A stretch of DNA of 64,000 bases, from contig NC_079419.1 of assembly GCF_026213295.1 (NCBI RefSeq), positions 19,635,475-19,699,474 on the forward strand, in the 5' to 3' direction. The translations under genes and the position numbers were made by a program. This DNA comes from Gadus chalcogrammus. Taxonomy: Eukaryota > Chordata > Actinopteri > Gadiformes > Gadidae. The notes beneath the pieces are model-generated. The model was not told where the DNA came from. It did not search any database and was given only the letters and a program-made list of their open reading frames with translations. Of the stretch, positions 26,493 through 64,000 are shown one piece after another. How positions within the stretch are numbered: position 1 is the stretch's first letter; every line of letters starts with the position of its first letter.

Positions 26493-27557
26493 TGACCACG
26501 GCGCCTTATATTGGACCTGTGGTGTAATAGCCACGAGAGATGCTTGTGATTCCTGAGAAACCTCCCTAAACCCCTCCTAAATAGTTCTCTCCAGTTCCCA
26601 CAGCGAGAGCGTTCATTCAGTGGCTCTGGGCTGGGAACCGATCACGAGCCAGGGGCCGGTTATGAGACGCTGGAAGGAGCCCATGAGAATCCTGGCAACG
26701 CTTTCTAACTCCTTGTGATGCTCGCTACGTGCCGACTTTTGCTCACGATGGAAGTCACTGCAAAGACACCAGAAACATCCAGAGACATTACAGTCAATCA
26801 AGTTGTTCCTCATCCGTTTAGGATCCTCTTAGGGCCCCTGTGTGGCACATGAATCATGGAGGAGTTATTTAGCTGATGATTCACCGGCTGCTCCAGGGGC
26901 CTAAAGCCTTTCATTCCCAGTTAAGCTCAGCACCTTCCAGGTTTCACAAACCCCACCCTCCACCCCCACCCCCCTTCCTCCTCCTGCCTCCTCCACCTCG
27001 TACAGCACGACCTTCGACCTCCACATTTCTCAACAAGGGGGAAAAAGAAATGACGTGAGTATTGGGGATTCTAGGGATTCTTTGCTGCTGCAAGGCTTTT
27101 ATCGTCCGGTTGACTCAAATGTCATTTTTTGGGAGGAAAAAATATGAGCAAATATATAAATGGTGCTGATTCATTGATGATTTGCATCCACTATCAACTA
27201 AGGAATTACGGACAAAACCCGACATTATCACGCATAGAAACAACCGCTAAAGATTAAATCGTTACGCAATTCTTACAAGTCACAGAAAACAAAAATACAA
27301 CATCGTATCATGACATCCCTGCTGATTTGCATGGCCGATCAATAACAGAGAGATGATTAAACAGGGAGGCGAACGTCCCGATCTCTGCACCAGTCCTTTC
27401 AATGCAGTGCATTTGAATTGGTTTATTAAGTGTGTGTGTGCGTGTGTGTGTGCATATGTGTGTGGATTTAAAGGGGTGTGTGTGTGTGTGTGAGTTTATA
27501 TATGTGCGTGTGTGTGTGTTAATGTGTGAGTTTATGTGGTCGCGTGTGTGCGTGCAC
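26331..27557. other. Intergenic, no gene seen
   Basis: CA tract 26440-26488, CCCACCCC-rich block near 26950-26975. No exon supported. Confidence 0.6.

Positions 27558-27624
<67 letters not shown>
27558..27624. repeat. (GTGC)n tetranucleotide array
   Basis: About 17 perfect TGCG units. Alternating purine-pyrimidine with CpG steps, so a strong Z-DNA candidate. Confidence 0.93.
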
Positions 27625-28767
<1,143 letters not shown>

Positions 28768-29276
28768 GGGGGGTGTTCAGGGTCTCCATGGGGAGAATGA
28801 ATGCATTAAAAAAAGATGCTTGTAAAACAACCAAGCTCTTGTGGAGCCGAGGGTGAGGGGAGCAGGAGTTAAAGAGGGAGGGAGAGGGAGAGCGTTAGAG
28901 AGCGAGAAAGATTGTGAGATATACAAAGGAACGAGTTACCAGGCAGAAGAAAGAAAGCCAGCGAGCTTTGCAGCTGTTTCCCGCGTCACACCTGGTCCCG
29001 GGCCAGAAATCTGCCGCTGAGGCAGATACCCGGACGCCATAAAAACCTGGAGCTATTGTGACCCCTCACCCACCAGCCCACACCCCACACCCCTCTGACG
29101 GTTGCACAATACAATAGTTGTGCATCTCTGGTTCTCCCTGACTGCCCTGCCTGCATGGAACAATACACAGAACACACGTCAGTGTTTCAGCCCTGCCCCG
29201 AGTGAGCCCAGCCAGGCTGTCTGCACACAGCCACCCACGGCAGGGGCTAGGAGGGACTGTGTGTGTTTGCGTGTGT

Positions 29277-29308
<32 letters not shown>

Positions 29309-29339
29309 AAGGGGGATGGGTAACAGGTCAAGGGAGGTA
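28768..29339. other. Intergenic, no gene seen
   Basis: Nothing supported. A GT tract lies at 29259-29308. Confidence 0.6.
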
Positions 29340-29360
29340 GAGAGAGAGGTAGAGAGAGAG

Positions 29361-29452
<92 letters not shown>

Positions 29453-29582
29453 TGAAGCAGGCCAGGAGTGGTCTTGATGGCCTAATGATCAACGGCTAGA
29501 CGTCACACGCTCATTAGACTACAAAGTGAAACACGTAAGAGGAGAGCTTGTTCTCCAAGACAAACGGATATTGGATTAGTAG

Positions 29583-29678
<96 letters not shown>

Positions 29679-29680
29679 AG
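29340..29680. repeat. (GA)n and (GT)n arrays
   Basis: GA array at about 29340-29450 (starting as GGTAGAGAGA units) and GT array at 29585-29680, separated by 130 bp of unique sequence. Confidence 0.93.
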
Positions 29681-30218
29681 GGTGAGGGTAAGGACACACA
29701 AAAAGGAAACCTAGAAAGCTGGGCTCCGATCAACAGAAAATCCCCAGTAAAAGGACGCCGCCTCAGAGAGATAGCTGATGAGATCAATTAGAAAAGGGAA
29801 TGAGTAACGGCTAATATTGTAGGGTGATACGGGGGTCAAGGGCAGGGACCAGGCCCGTCCCGGGCCTCTGCCCGCTCACCGCGGCCCCTCCGTGGGGAGA
29901 GCGGGAGCGGGACAAAGGGTGATTGTTCCCATGCTTGTGCAGAGTATCCATGTCCCGTGCCCTATAGTCATACATCAAGGAACCAGTAATCCTGGCCCGT
30001 CACGACTGCACGAGTAAGTCCAACTGGGAAGGGGTGGGAGTGGGCGGGTGACATTTATTGGTCTACACACTTCTGATCTTTGTACTCCCAGGTCAAAGTT
30101 CAACCGGGTGTCATTAGTGTTCATGACTTTCCATTTCTTCTCGGAACCGACGGAGAGTCTGCTCTCTGCTGGTCACGGGACAGGGGATAGCGGGACAAAT
30201 TAACTCACACAACAGCCT
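29681..30218. other. Intergenic, no gene seen
   Basis: Nothing supported. Confidence 0.6.
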
Positions 30219-33600
<3,382 letters not shown>

Positions 33601-34056
33601 TGTTTCACAACAACACACACAATCATTGGGGCTCATAAGGGTGGTACCTTGTTTTCCTTTCCTCCGATTTTTGAACCCTTTTATTTTTTGCTCCCTCCCT
33701 CTGCTAGCGCGTGGCGCGGCGGTCAGCAGGACACTGCGGCGCCGGCAGAGAGCTCACAGGGAGACAGCGGAGGTGGACCCCCGCACAAAGACACAGTGTA
33801 GTACAACACCCACCCACCCACCACCCACCCCCGGTCTGTTTTTCTACCATGAGCTAAGTGAGAGCCCGGCCTTGTTCCACAGCGCTCACAAATGGACTTC
33901 TTTACACTATCAATCACTCCAGGCTTGTTCTGAGAAAAAAGGGATTTCAGTCCTTTTGAAAATTGAATGAATCACTGACGTTGTGGTTTTTATGCACCAC
34001 CTGATTTCTGGGGAGACACAAGCAAACAACTGTGCATCCCGCTGGACACCTGGGCG

Positions 34057-38478
<4,422 letters not shown>

Positions 38479-38769
38479 ATGGCCGTACACAGCATGTGGT
38501 TAATCACTGTGTTTACACAGCTATAGTTCCCACCATGGGCCTGACATTAAAGATAAATAAACGTAAGATTATACGTACAAATACGCATGAATATGTATGA
38601 GACACACCTATTGACGTCACACATGTACGTACAAACACACCCACACACACAATAAGAAAAGGGGGTTGAGTGTGTCGTAGTCCATTCCAGGTCATTATTG
38701 CGAACGGACTGCTGACGCTTCCATATAAATTAAGAATGAACGCAATAAACGCCAACATGGCGGCCACCC

Positions 38770-39404
38770 GTGGAGCTCAGTATCCCACCATGGGGTTCGG
38801 TGGACAGTGATGAGCAGTCCTGCCTCTCTGGCCCGCCCCTTTACTGTCAACAGGACGACCGTCAGAGGGACTCTGATATTGTTATCACCGTTACAAGGAA
38901 CTTTGCCCGCCTGTCCGAGGTATACACGCTAAACACGTTAAATCCCCTTATCTACTTCCTGTTCTCCGTCCGATCACGGTCGAGGCAGTCTCAGGTATCG
39001 TCATCCACATCGTCATCAGCGCCATCAGGCCGGCGTGAGTCAGGGCGGCGTGCGTCTGACTCCAGGTGATGTGATGTGTGTGTGTGTGTGACTTTCTTCC
39101 ACAGACAGAGAAGCCTGACCCATATACAGAACCCCTTCAGAGGAGACATGCACCTCGGAACAGGAAACAATATTCTGTGGCTATCTCTAACACAGATTCT
39201 AACCATCCCTGTTTCTCCTTCAACCCCAATTCTACCTTTCTCTCTCGTGACACCACCTTTATTTCTCTGTCTATTTCTCCATCAGCCTCAATTCTGCCCG
39301 TCTCTCTCTCTCGCTCTGTGTCTGTGCTGACTGTCATTCCTCTCTCTGCCACAACAGACCGCTGGGGGGAGGATTGGAAGAGGGGAGAGGGAGGGTGGGG
39401 GGCA
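38770..39404 (+). CDS. Two phase-compatible exon-like ORFs, gene unknown
   Basis: The first block, open from 38770, encodes IPPWGSVDSDEQSCLSGPP, LYCQQDDRQRDSDIVITVTR and NFARLSE. It ends in phase 0 at donor GTATAC (38920). The second begins in phase 0 after acceptor TTTCTTCCACAG at 39105 and encodes TEKPDPYTEPLQRRHAPRNR, KQYSVAISNTDSNHP and more, running into CT- and GT-rich sequence. The 185-bp intron would be normal for a teleost. I recognise no family, the 5' acceptor is weak and no terminal exon is visible, so this may be chance. Confidence 0.25.
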
Positions 39405-39407
39405 TGT

Positions 39408-39440
39408 GTGTGTTTTTGTGTGTGTGTGTGTGTGTGTGTG

Positions 39441-39524
<84 letters not shown>

Positions 39525-39529
39525 GGTGG

Positions 39530-39564
<35 letters not shown>

Positions 39565-39582
39565 CGTGTGTGTGTGTGTGTG
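39408..39582. repeat. (GT)n microsatellite with GGGGTGGGGG interruption
   Basis: GT arrays at 39416-39520 and 39533-39582. Confidence 0.95.
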
Positions 39583-40098
39583 GCTGATTAATTGAAAGCC
39601 TGGTTATTCTCTACAGAAGTGCATGAACTGAGCGTTCCTTCAACAGCAACTCTCTCTCTCTCTCACTCTCCTTCTCTTTCTCTTGTTTTCTCGCTCTCTC
39701 TCTCGATTGAGGCAAGATAGTTGCCATGGCAACCCCTTTCCTGATGTCGATCGGTGGAAATGTGCACATCTGGGTTTTTCTCTCCATCAGATTAGTGCAT
39801 ACGCGCTAACAGAGGCATGCTTCCTGAGGCCTGCACCACGGGCTCTGATATAATCATGCTTCTTGTTTTACTTACAGTTTAGATTTGAATTGTTCCAGGG
39901 CCAGTAGCATAGTGGCCTATGGTGATGCGCCATTACGCCCAGTCATTCTAGTTATTATTTTTCTTATTACGAAAGCATTAAAAAAAAAAACTGATAGTGA
40001 TAGGTGGGACTAGTTATTTTCTTTCATGCCTGTTGTTGATTTAAACAAGCAGGCTCACACACTGAAGCCCCTATGACATCGAACCAACCTAGAGCTCA
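39583..40098. other. Intergenic, no gene seen
   Basis: CT-rich 39650-39710, otherwise unremarkable. Confidence 0.6.
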
Positions 40099-40446
40099 CA
40101 GGGCTTCAGAGTGCGCCTAATTTGGGCGCACATGCGCCTAGAATTCGGGGTAGTGCGACCAAATATTTTATTTGGGCGCACCGGTGCGACTGAAAATGTA
40201 TCTGGTATGATTATTATTATTTATTTTTTTACAGAGCAGTCTATTCATAATATTGTAATAACCACGGAAGAGGCAGCCGCAGTGAATGAAGTATTGATTA
40301 GACAGCGATTTATTAGACACCTAATAAACCGTTGGAACACGCAAGACCGGTAACAATAGCAACGCCGGTAAACAAACCCGCGAAGCCTACTATTCTACTT
40401 GCTGTAGTTTGGTCTGGCTTTGCGAGACTACGCGAAGCCCAATCCA

Positions 40447-40850
40447 GGGGCCTGTACTACGAAGCTCGATTAGAGGGTTAGCGAGGTATGTTGAGCTGAA
40501 AGCCTGGGTTAGCTGTACCATGAAAGTCGATCTCTTTAAGCGTCGCTGTATCACCATGGTGACTTACGCTCGCAACCAAACCTGGTCGGGAGCAGCTTTT
40601 CAGCGAGTCTACCTGGAGATCGGCTGCTTATATCGGCGTGCGCAGCTTCCTAGCCCCTCCTCCGATAATGGCGTCACCATTTGTGGGTGTTCCCATGGAC
40701 CTCGGTGCACTTATCGTACAGGCGTCTCTCCGGAGACAGAGGGTTTTTCGGGACAGAACCGATCCCTTAGCAATGTCTGACGATATTCTTTATGAGAGAT
40801 ACAGATTCGGCATTTATTTAAGGCATTTATTTAATGGTCAAGATATTATT
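40447..40850 (+). pseudogene. Truncated PIF/Harbinger element with nuclease N-terminal remnant
   Basis: GGGGCCTGTACTACGAAGC at 40447 resembles a Harbinger/ISL2EU terminal repeat. From the ATG at 40668 the frame reads MASPFVGVPMDLGALIVQAS and LRRQRVFRDRTDPLAMSDDI then LYERYRF, the N-terminal signature of Harbinger nucleases (R-x-R-V-F-R-x-R-x-D and LYERYRFS). Homology stops after LYERYRF. The catalytic DDE domain and the right terminal repeat are absent, so the copy is dead. It sits inside the hAT element. Confidence 0.65.
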
Positions 40851-40901
40851 AATCAATGGCGTAAATATAGACGGTGCAACCGGTGCAGCTGCCCGGATTG
40901 C

Positions 40902-41010
40902 CCCCCCCCCCCGTCAACAACTCAGCGCAAGGCAGGCATGGTCCACCCCCCCCCCCCCCCCTCAACAACTCAGCGCAAGAAAGGCACGGTCCAACCCCCC
41001 CACCCCCTCC
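40902..41010. repeat. C-run minisatellite
   Basis: Three copies of a CAACTCAGCGCAAG(G/A)-type unit, each with a poly-C run (about 40902-40914, 40946-40961, 40996-41010). Lies inside the hAT element. Confidence 0.75.
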
Positions 41011-41421
41011 CCTCTACAACTCAAAACTTGGGTGCACCATAAATATGTGCTGGTGCACCCAAATTAAAAATGTAGGCGCGCCAGTGCACCCAAGGAAAAA
41101 GTTAGTCTGGAGCCCTGGCTCAGCTTCTTCCCCCTCACCTACAACAACAATACACAGCCCAAACACTGTGGCAAGACTCAACCATAATACATTCAAAAGG
41201 CCCAAACTACACTGAAGCAAACTGGTAAAGCATCACTGGTTCCTCACGATTGCCACATACTGTACACTCACGCTGGCAAAGAAAGGTGAAGCAATATGTA
41301 CAATTCCCTAGGATTTCTCAAATTGCGCTCTGTTTCTTACAGCTGTCGTAATCAAACATCTAAACTAACATCACGTCCCACTGACCATCTGGTCCTCGAC
41401 CTGATTGGTTACCTAGTAGGA

Positions 41422-41426
<5 letters not shown>

Positions 41427-41519
<93 letters not shown>

Positions 41520-41548
41520 CAGAGAGACAGAGAGAGAGAGAGAGAGAG
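41427..41548. repeat. (GA)n microsatellite
   Basis: GA array with ACAGAGAG interruptions at its 3' end. Confidence 0.96.
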
Positions 41549-41826
41549 GTAATTACTAACGATTATACATAACGTTAATTAACCGAGAGAAACACTCTTT
41601 TGAAGATGTCTGTAATGTATATCTGTCTGTCTGTAGAGAATCTGTATGAGGGTGTGTGTGTGCGTGCGTGCGTGTGTGTATGTGTATGGGTCAATATGCG
41701 TGCATGTCATACGAGGATGCTGGCACTCGAGAGGAAACCCTGCATCCATCATTCTTGTCCATAAACAAAACCACGGTGACCAAGTGTCTTGCAGTCGAAG
41801 AGAGGAGATATTATAGCCCTTCGCCT

Positions 41827-41860
<34 letters not shown>

Positions 41861-41940
41861 CACACTGGCTCAAAGACTAGAAGAGCTGCAAATCAAGTCA
41901 GGCTGCATTCTTGGCCTTCACGTAGCTGTAATGGAATCCT

Positions 41941-42268
41941 TGCAGCAGACAGCCAGGCAGAGAGGGAGACAGGCAGAGAGGGAGGCAGGCAGAGAGGGAG
42001 ACAGGCAGAGAGGGAGACAGGCAGAGAGGGAGACAGGCAGAGAGGGAGACAGGCAGAGGGGTAGTCAGGCAGAAGGGGGTACATGGAGACAGGCAGATAG
42101 ACAGGCAGACAGGCAGACAGAAAAGCAGACAGGCAGACAGACAGAAAGGTAGAAATGCAGATAGGTGGGAGGACAGGCAGACAGTCAAGCAGGCAGGCAG
42201 ACGGACAGAAAGGTCGACATGCAGATAGGCGGTCATACAGGCAGACAGACAGGCAGGCAGACCGCATG
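41941..42268. repeat. GGCAGAGAGGGAGACA minisatellite grading into GGCAGACA
   Basis: About seven 16-bp units at 41955-42058, then irregular ACAGGCAGACAG and AGGTAGAAATGCAGATAGG units to 42268. Both strands are stop-poor, explaining the long Ser/Leu/Cys ORFs on the minus strand. Confidence 0.92.
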
Positions 42269-43426
42269 CAGTCTCTACACCTAGCAGTTAAAACAATGGC
42301 CCCCACTGTGTCTCCAAGCTGAACTTGCATGGAAACCAGAGGTCCCACCGACATAAGCCTCGTGGTATGACCAACCCCCCCCCCCCCCCCCTCAAACCCC
42401 ACCCAACACTCCCACCCTGGAACAGCAAAGGAACTGCTCCACACAGAAACACACACACACACACACTGTTCTTTTTATACATTTAGTACAGTAAAGATGT
42501 TACTAAATGAGAGTCACTAGAGTCACTAGAGCAGGGCCGCAGGCAGTCTCGTGGTGCACCAACAACGCCGCACAGAGGACGGGCTTGTGTGATGGCGCGA
42601 AGACGGCCGCGGCTCAGAGACGAGCAGGGAGGGACAGATGAACCTCCCTGGAGGCTACATAGCTGTGTGATCGCTCCTAGACAGCGATCGGGAACTTTGC
42701 AACTGACGCATAAAGCCAAAGAAAGAACACGGGGGGGGCCTAGGGTAAGTTCGTGGGGGGGCTAGAGAGCCCACAACATCCTGCTGAAGGCTTCTGGGTT
42801 GATTCCCTGCCATACTGCAGGGCTGCTGCTGCGCCCACTCTCGGGCAGGGCGCCCAACACACACCTGCTCGTCCAGACCGCGGATCTGAACCTAATTGAA
42901 GTCACTTTGGATGGAAGCGTCTGCCAAATGACTCAATGGTGAGACGTGCGTCTGCGTGTGTGAGCGTGCATGTGCATGAAGGGTGGGGCGTATGGGGTGC
43001 CTCATCGCAAAGTCGAAAGAGGAAATGTCCCAAGAGGCTCCAATTTCCTTGGAAACCCCCAGAGAGCACCCAACTGAGACCACACCGTTCACTTTGTGGT
43101 GCACTTACACCGTTACGTTTGCTAGCTCACAGTTAAAATCTCCTAATGCATCACACAACGGCAAAGGCCATGAGACGCAGGGGGGATTATTGTGATGGTG
43201 AACGGGTGCATGAGCTGATGACTGAACACAGTGGCTCAGTGTTCGCTGCGAGGAACGGCGCAGCGGGCGTCGTTGTTGTTCACCGTGCACGCTTGACAAG
43301 ATGAGACATGGCAGTTACATACATCATGCATCAGTCATCCACTCAAGTCACCAGTATAGAAAAGGTCCAAGTGCACCCGATGAGGATGCCAATGAGTGTG
43401 TTTGGATGATTGGGTGAGTGGGTGGG
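42269..43426. other. Intergenic, SINE remnant inside
   Basis: C-run 42376-42390. No gene apart from the SINE-like block. Confidence 0.6.
42785..42935 (+). mobile_element. tRNA-derived SINE remnant
   Basis: A B-box-like GGGTTGATTCCC near 42798 is followed by a tail reading CACTTTGGATGGAAGCGTCT GCCAAATGA, the widespread teleost SINE 3' motif (CTTTGGATAAAAGCGTCTGC). The A box is not recognisable. Confidence 0.55.
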
Positions 43427-43537
43427 TGAGTGAGTGAGTGAGTGAGTGAGTGAGTGAGTGAGTGAGTGAGTGAGTGAGTGAGTGAGTGAGTGAGTGAGTG
43501 AGTGAGTGAGTGAGTGAGTGAGTGAGTGAGTGAGTGA
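43427..43537. repeat. (GTGA)n tetranucleotide array
   Basis: About 27 perfect GTGA units, preceded by GGGTGAGTGGGTG variants. Confidence 0.96.
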
Positions 43538-43861
43538 AACCAAGACCTACAAAAAATGTATTACATATTTCTAGAAATTAGATTATTTTGTGAGATTTCC
43601 CTCCCCTCGCCCCGCCACACACTCACCCACCATTGCCACCTCTCTCTCGCTCTTTCGCCCACATCACACTGCGTTGGACATTAAGGGACCTGTTTCGGAC
43701 GCCAGGGTTGAAGACACAATTCACTTTTTTCACAATAACCACCGGTATTCTAGGAAGTAATGCAGGCATTATGTCGCCCTAACTGTGAATGCAGAGGGTT
43801 TGCCAGCCCACTGCTCTATGAATGGAGAGAGATACAGAGAGAAATAGAGACAAAGAAAGAC

Positions 43862-45826
<1,965 letters not shown>

Positions 45827-45832
45827 TTTATT
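45827..45832 (-). terminator. wls: Candidate wls polyadenylation signal
   Basis: AATAAA on the minus strand about 935 bp past the wls stop codon, in AT-rich sequence. It is the first canonical signal I see after the stop, and the next is at 45660-45665. The 3' UTR would be 45820-46765. Confidence 0.45.
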
Positions 45833-46765
45833 TAAATTAGAATAAAATGCACAAAATAACTAGGGCCCATGTGTAAAAGGCTCGTCAACTTCAAATCTCT
45901 CTCAAACAACAAGGATACTACTTCATGCGAATACATTATAAAGTTGATTATAAGCACTTTAGAAAAAATTGATATCTACATTGTAACATAATGAATGACA
46001 TTACAAGATCCATTTCGCTCCCCGAATAACACCTATGTAGAGTCTGTACATTTCCCCAACAATAATAAAAAAGGTAACATTAGAGAATAGCTTCTCCCTT
46101 TATCTATGTTCTACGAGAGCGTATTGGTGAGAGTGCACATAGAGGAAGCCTTCGATGAGACCATTAGGCCAACATGAAAATATAGGACTAGAAAAACATA
46201 CATTCCCTATAAAAATCCAAATTGGTCATTTACTAGCCAATAAAACCCTGTGGTCCATCCCATAACAGAAAGACCCAGATTGGGTTTCAGTCAGTCATTC
46301 TACTGTGAGCCTACCTACCTAACAGAAGACTCTGGTGTAACGACAGCTTGTAACGACAGCTTTTAACAACGGCTACAACACTGATCTGGATGGTTTGAAA
46401 TGAAGGGTTTTGTAATATGTACCACCCCATACGAGTTCGCACAAAGTACCAAAAACAAAAACAAAAAACACTTTACAAAGAACTGCAACCGATGAAACAA
46501 CAAGACGGATAAGTCGGTGTGATTGGTCAGACTCCTGGAGACAGAGTGAGAGAGGACTTTATCCCAAGTGTCCATGATTGAGTCAGGCAGTGGAGTGGAG
46601 AGGAGTGTAGAGCCATAGAGAGGAGCGTAGAGACCCTACCCTAGCTGACGAGAGGCCCCTTAGTGTCGTTGATATAAAAAAGGTTAAACACGAATCGAAG
46701 GGATGACTTTAGGGCCCCTAGGGAGCAGGAGGCAGCAATCAAGGGCCCGGCCGGGCGGAGAGGGG

Positions 46766-61584
<14,819 letters not shown>

Positions 61585-62300
61585 CTGGGAGAGAGGAGAG
61601 GCACAGTTAAATGGCGGTTTCACTTTTATGTAACACACAGCATGAAAATAATTTATAATAATAAAGTTGCATTAAGTCACGTTTTCTTTTTTTATATATT
61701 CATTGCAGATATTAAGATTGCCGATATTAAGGCAGGCACCTCAAATCTTTCGGCTGCGAGTACAACGCCCCTAAACAGTCGACTATCCTGCCCCATTACA
61801 TTTGAGTGGCCGGATCATCAGAAGCCTCACTCCTCAGTCCTCCATGCTGGATTGAATCCAAAGCCAAGGAAACGAAAACAAAGTGTCAAACACCTTCACC
61901 GATGTTTAGAGATGCAACTCACATTAGCCGCGAGGCACGGGGGCTTTTGAAGCGTTCCGAGAGACTGCGGGGAATTTCCCCAAAGTCAACTTCAGAGGGC
62001 CATCGCGGCTATACCCTGAAGAGATTGATGAGCTGAGCTGAGATTAGGCCCTGTAGTGTCTGGCCAGAGGATATCACCAGGCATTATAATGCTAATAGGA
62101 ACCGGCCCCCGACCGCCTGTGGTGCGGGCCCCTGGCAGACGGGGAGAACAGGACCTGGGACCCCTATGTTAACTCAGGATCCTGAAGGATTCCTGGAGGA
62201 GATTCAGGTCCCTGGTTTTCTAAAATGGTGGTCTCGTGGCTAAAGGAGGGAGGTTGTGTTGACCAGGCTACATATAGAAACTGGAAATTAATAAATACAC
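61585..62300. other. wls: wls intron 1, proximal part
   Basis: No further wls coding exon seen. The N-terminal signal-anchor exon is absent up to 64000. Confidence 0.65.
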
Positions 62301-62516
62301 TGCACTGAAACATGTTTTATTTCCCTAGTTCCTAATTCTAATACTCATCTTCTACTTGCACTGAAACATGTTTTATTTCCCTAGTTCCTAATTCTAATAC
62401 TCATCTTCTACTTGCACTGAAACATGTTTTATTTCCCTAGTTCCTAATTCTAATACTCATCTTCTACTTGCACTGAAACATGTTTTATTTCCCTAGTTCT
62501 AATACTCATCTTCATC
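62301..62516. repeat. 56-bp tandem repeat, 3.9 copies
   Basis: Units start at 62301, 62357, 62413 and 62469 (landmark TGCACTGAAACATGTTTTAT) and are virtually identical. The last copy lacks CCTAATT and ends at a 12-bp hairpin. Confidence 0.95.
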
Positions 62517-62539
62517 AGCACACTTGCGTGTGCTGATGA
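62512..62539. repeat. Perfect 12-bp hairpin
   Basis: TCATCAGCACAC at 62512-62523, loop TTGC, exact inverse at 62528-62539. Confidence 0.85.
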
Positions 62540-63961
<1,422 letters not shown>

Positions 63962-64000
63962 TTTGAAACAAGGACAGAGAAGAGAGAGCATTTTAATTTG

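Larger units (their letters stand above)
40099..41117. mobile_element. hAT-like DNA transposon, interrupted
   Basis: The left tip reads CAGGGCTTCAG and the right tip, reverse-complemented, CAGGGCTCCAGACTAACTTT. Both ends carry subterminal TTTGGG(C/T)GCACC / GGTGC(A/G)CC motifs in inverted orientation (40130-40195 and 41030-41095). CAGGGCT tips are typical of hAT elements. No clean 8-bp duplication is seen; only GCTCA is shared by the flanks. The middle is occupied by a Harbinger fragment and C-runs. Confidence 0.7.

Overview
This is a vertebrate nuclear genome window, almost certainly from a ray-finned (teleost) fish. Its genes are split by short GT-AG introns, long intergenic stretches have no open gene, fish-type DNA transposons are present, and there are dozens of very long CA/GT and GA/CT arrays. 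The microsatellite load resembles that of codfish genomes, but that comparison is an inference. I see no prokaryotic, viral, CRISPR, operon or defence-system signal, so no 'previously undescribed system' is claimed.

Three protein-coding genes are recognised. Each can be rebuilt exon by exon with matching splice phases. (1) gadd45a, plus strand, 4 exons at 8346-10156: a complete stress-response gene with a CCAAT-box promoter, an intron-3 p53-like half-site and an AU-rich 3' UTR. (2) gng12, minus strand, both coding exons at 16904-17395: a complete 72-residue G-protein gamma subunit with a CAAX box. (3) wls (wntless/GPR177), minus strand, exons 2 to 12 at 46766-61584: about 504 residues. Only the first coding exon, with the N-terminal signal-anchor, lies beyond the right edge. 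The order gadd45a - gng12 - wls, with gng12 and wls facing gadd45a, is the same as human 1p31, so this is a conserved synteny block. The genes do not form a pathway together: one is a stress/cell-cycle regulator, one a heterotrimeric G-protein subunit and one the Wnt cargo receptor.

Layout: 1-5640 is simple repeats, a 48-bp proline/histidine-like minisatellite and a degenerate telomere-like array. 5641-8100 holds a few exon-like ORFs of unknown identity. 8100-11000 is gadd45a. 11000-16500 is intergenic. 16550-17950 is gng12 with a CpG-rich cluster upstream. 18000-45800 is a 28-kb repeat-rich gene desert with one hAT element that has a perfect 8-bp target duplication, one hAT element with a Harbinger fragment inside it, minisatellites, and two phase-compatible exon-like ORFs near 38.8-39.4 kb. 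45800-64000 is wls, with transposon and SINE debris in its introns.

The most interesting biology is at the 3' end of wls. The acceptor of the last coding exon is fed directly by about 60 UG repeats in the pre-mRNA, and the preceding exon has two in-phase donors. Failure to splice would replace the C-terminal ER-retrieval tail. The tail itself differs from the mammalian form (KAAQE instead of KEAQE).
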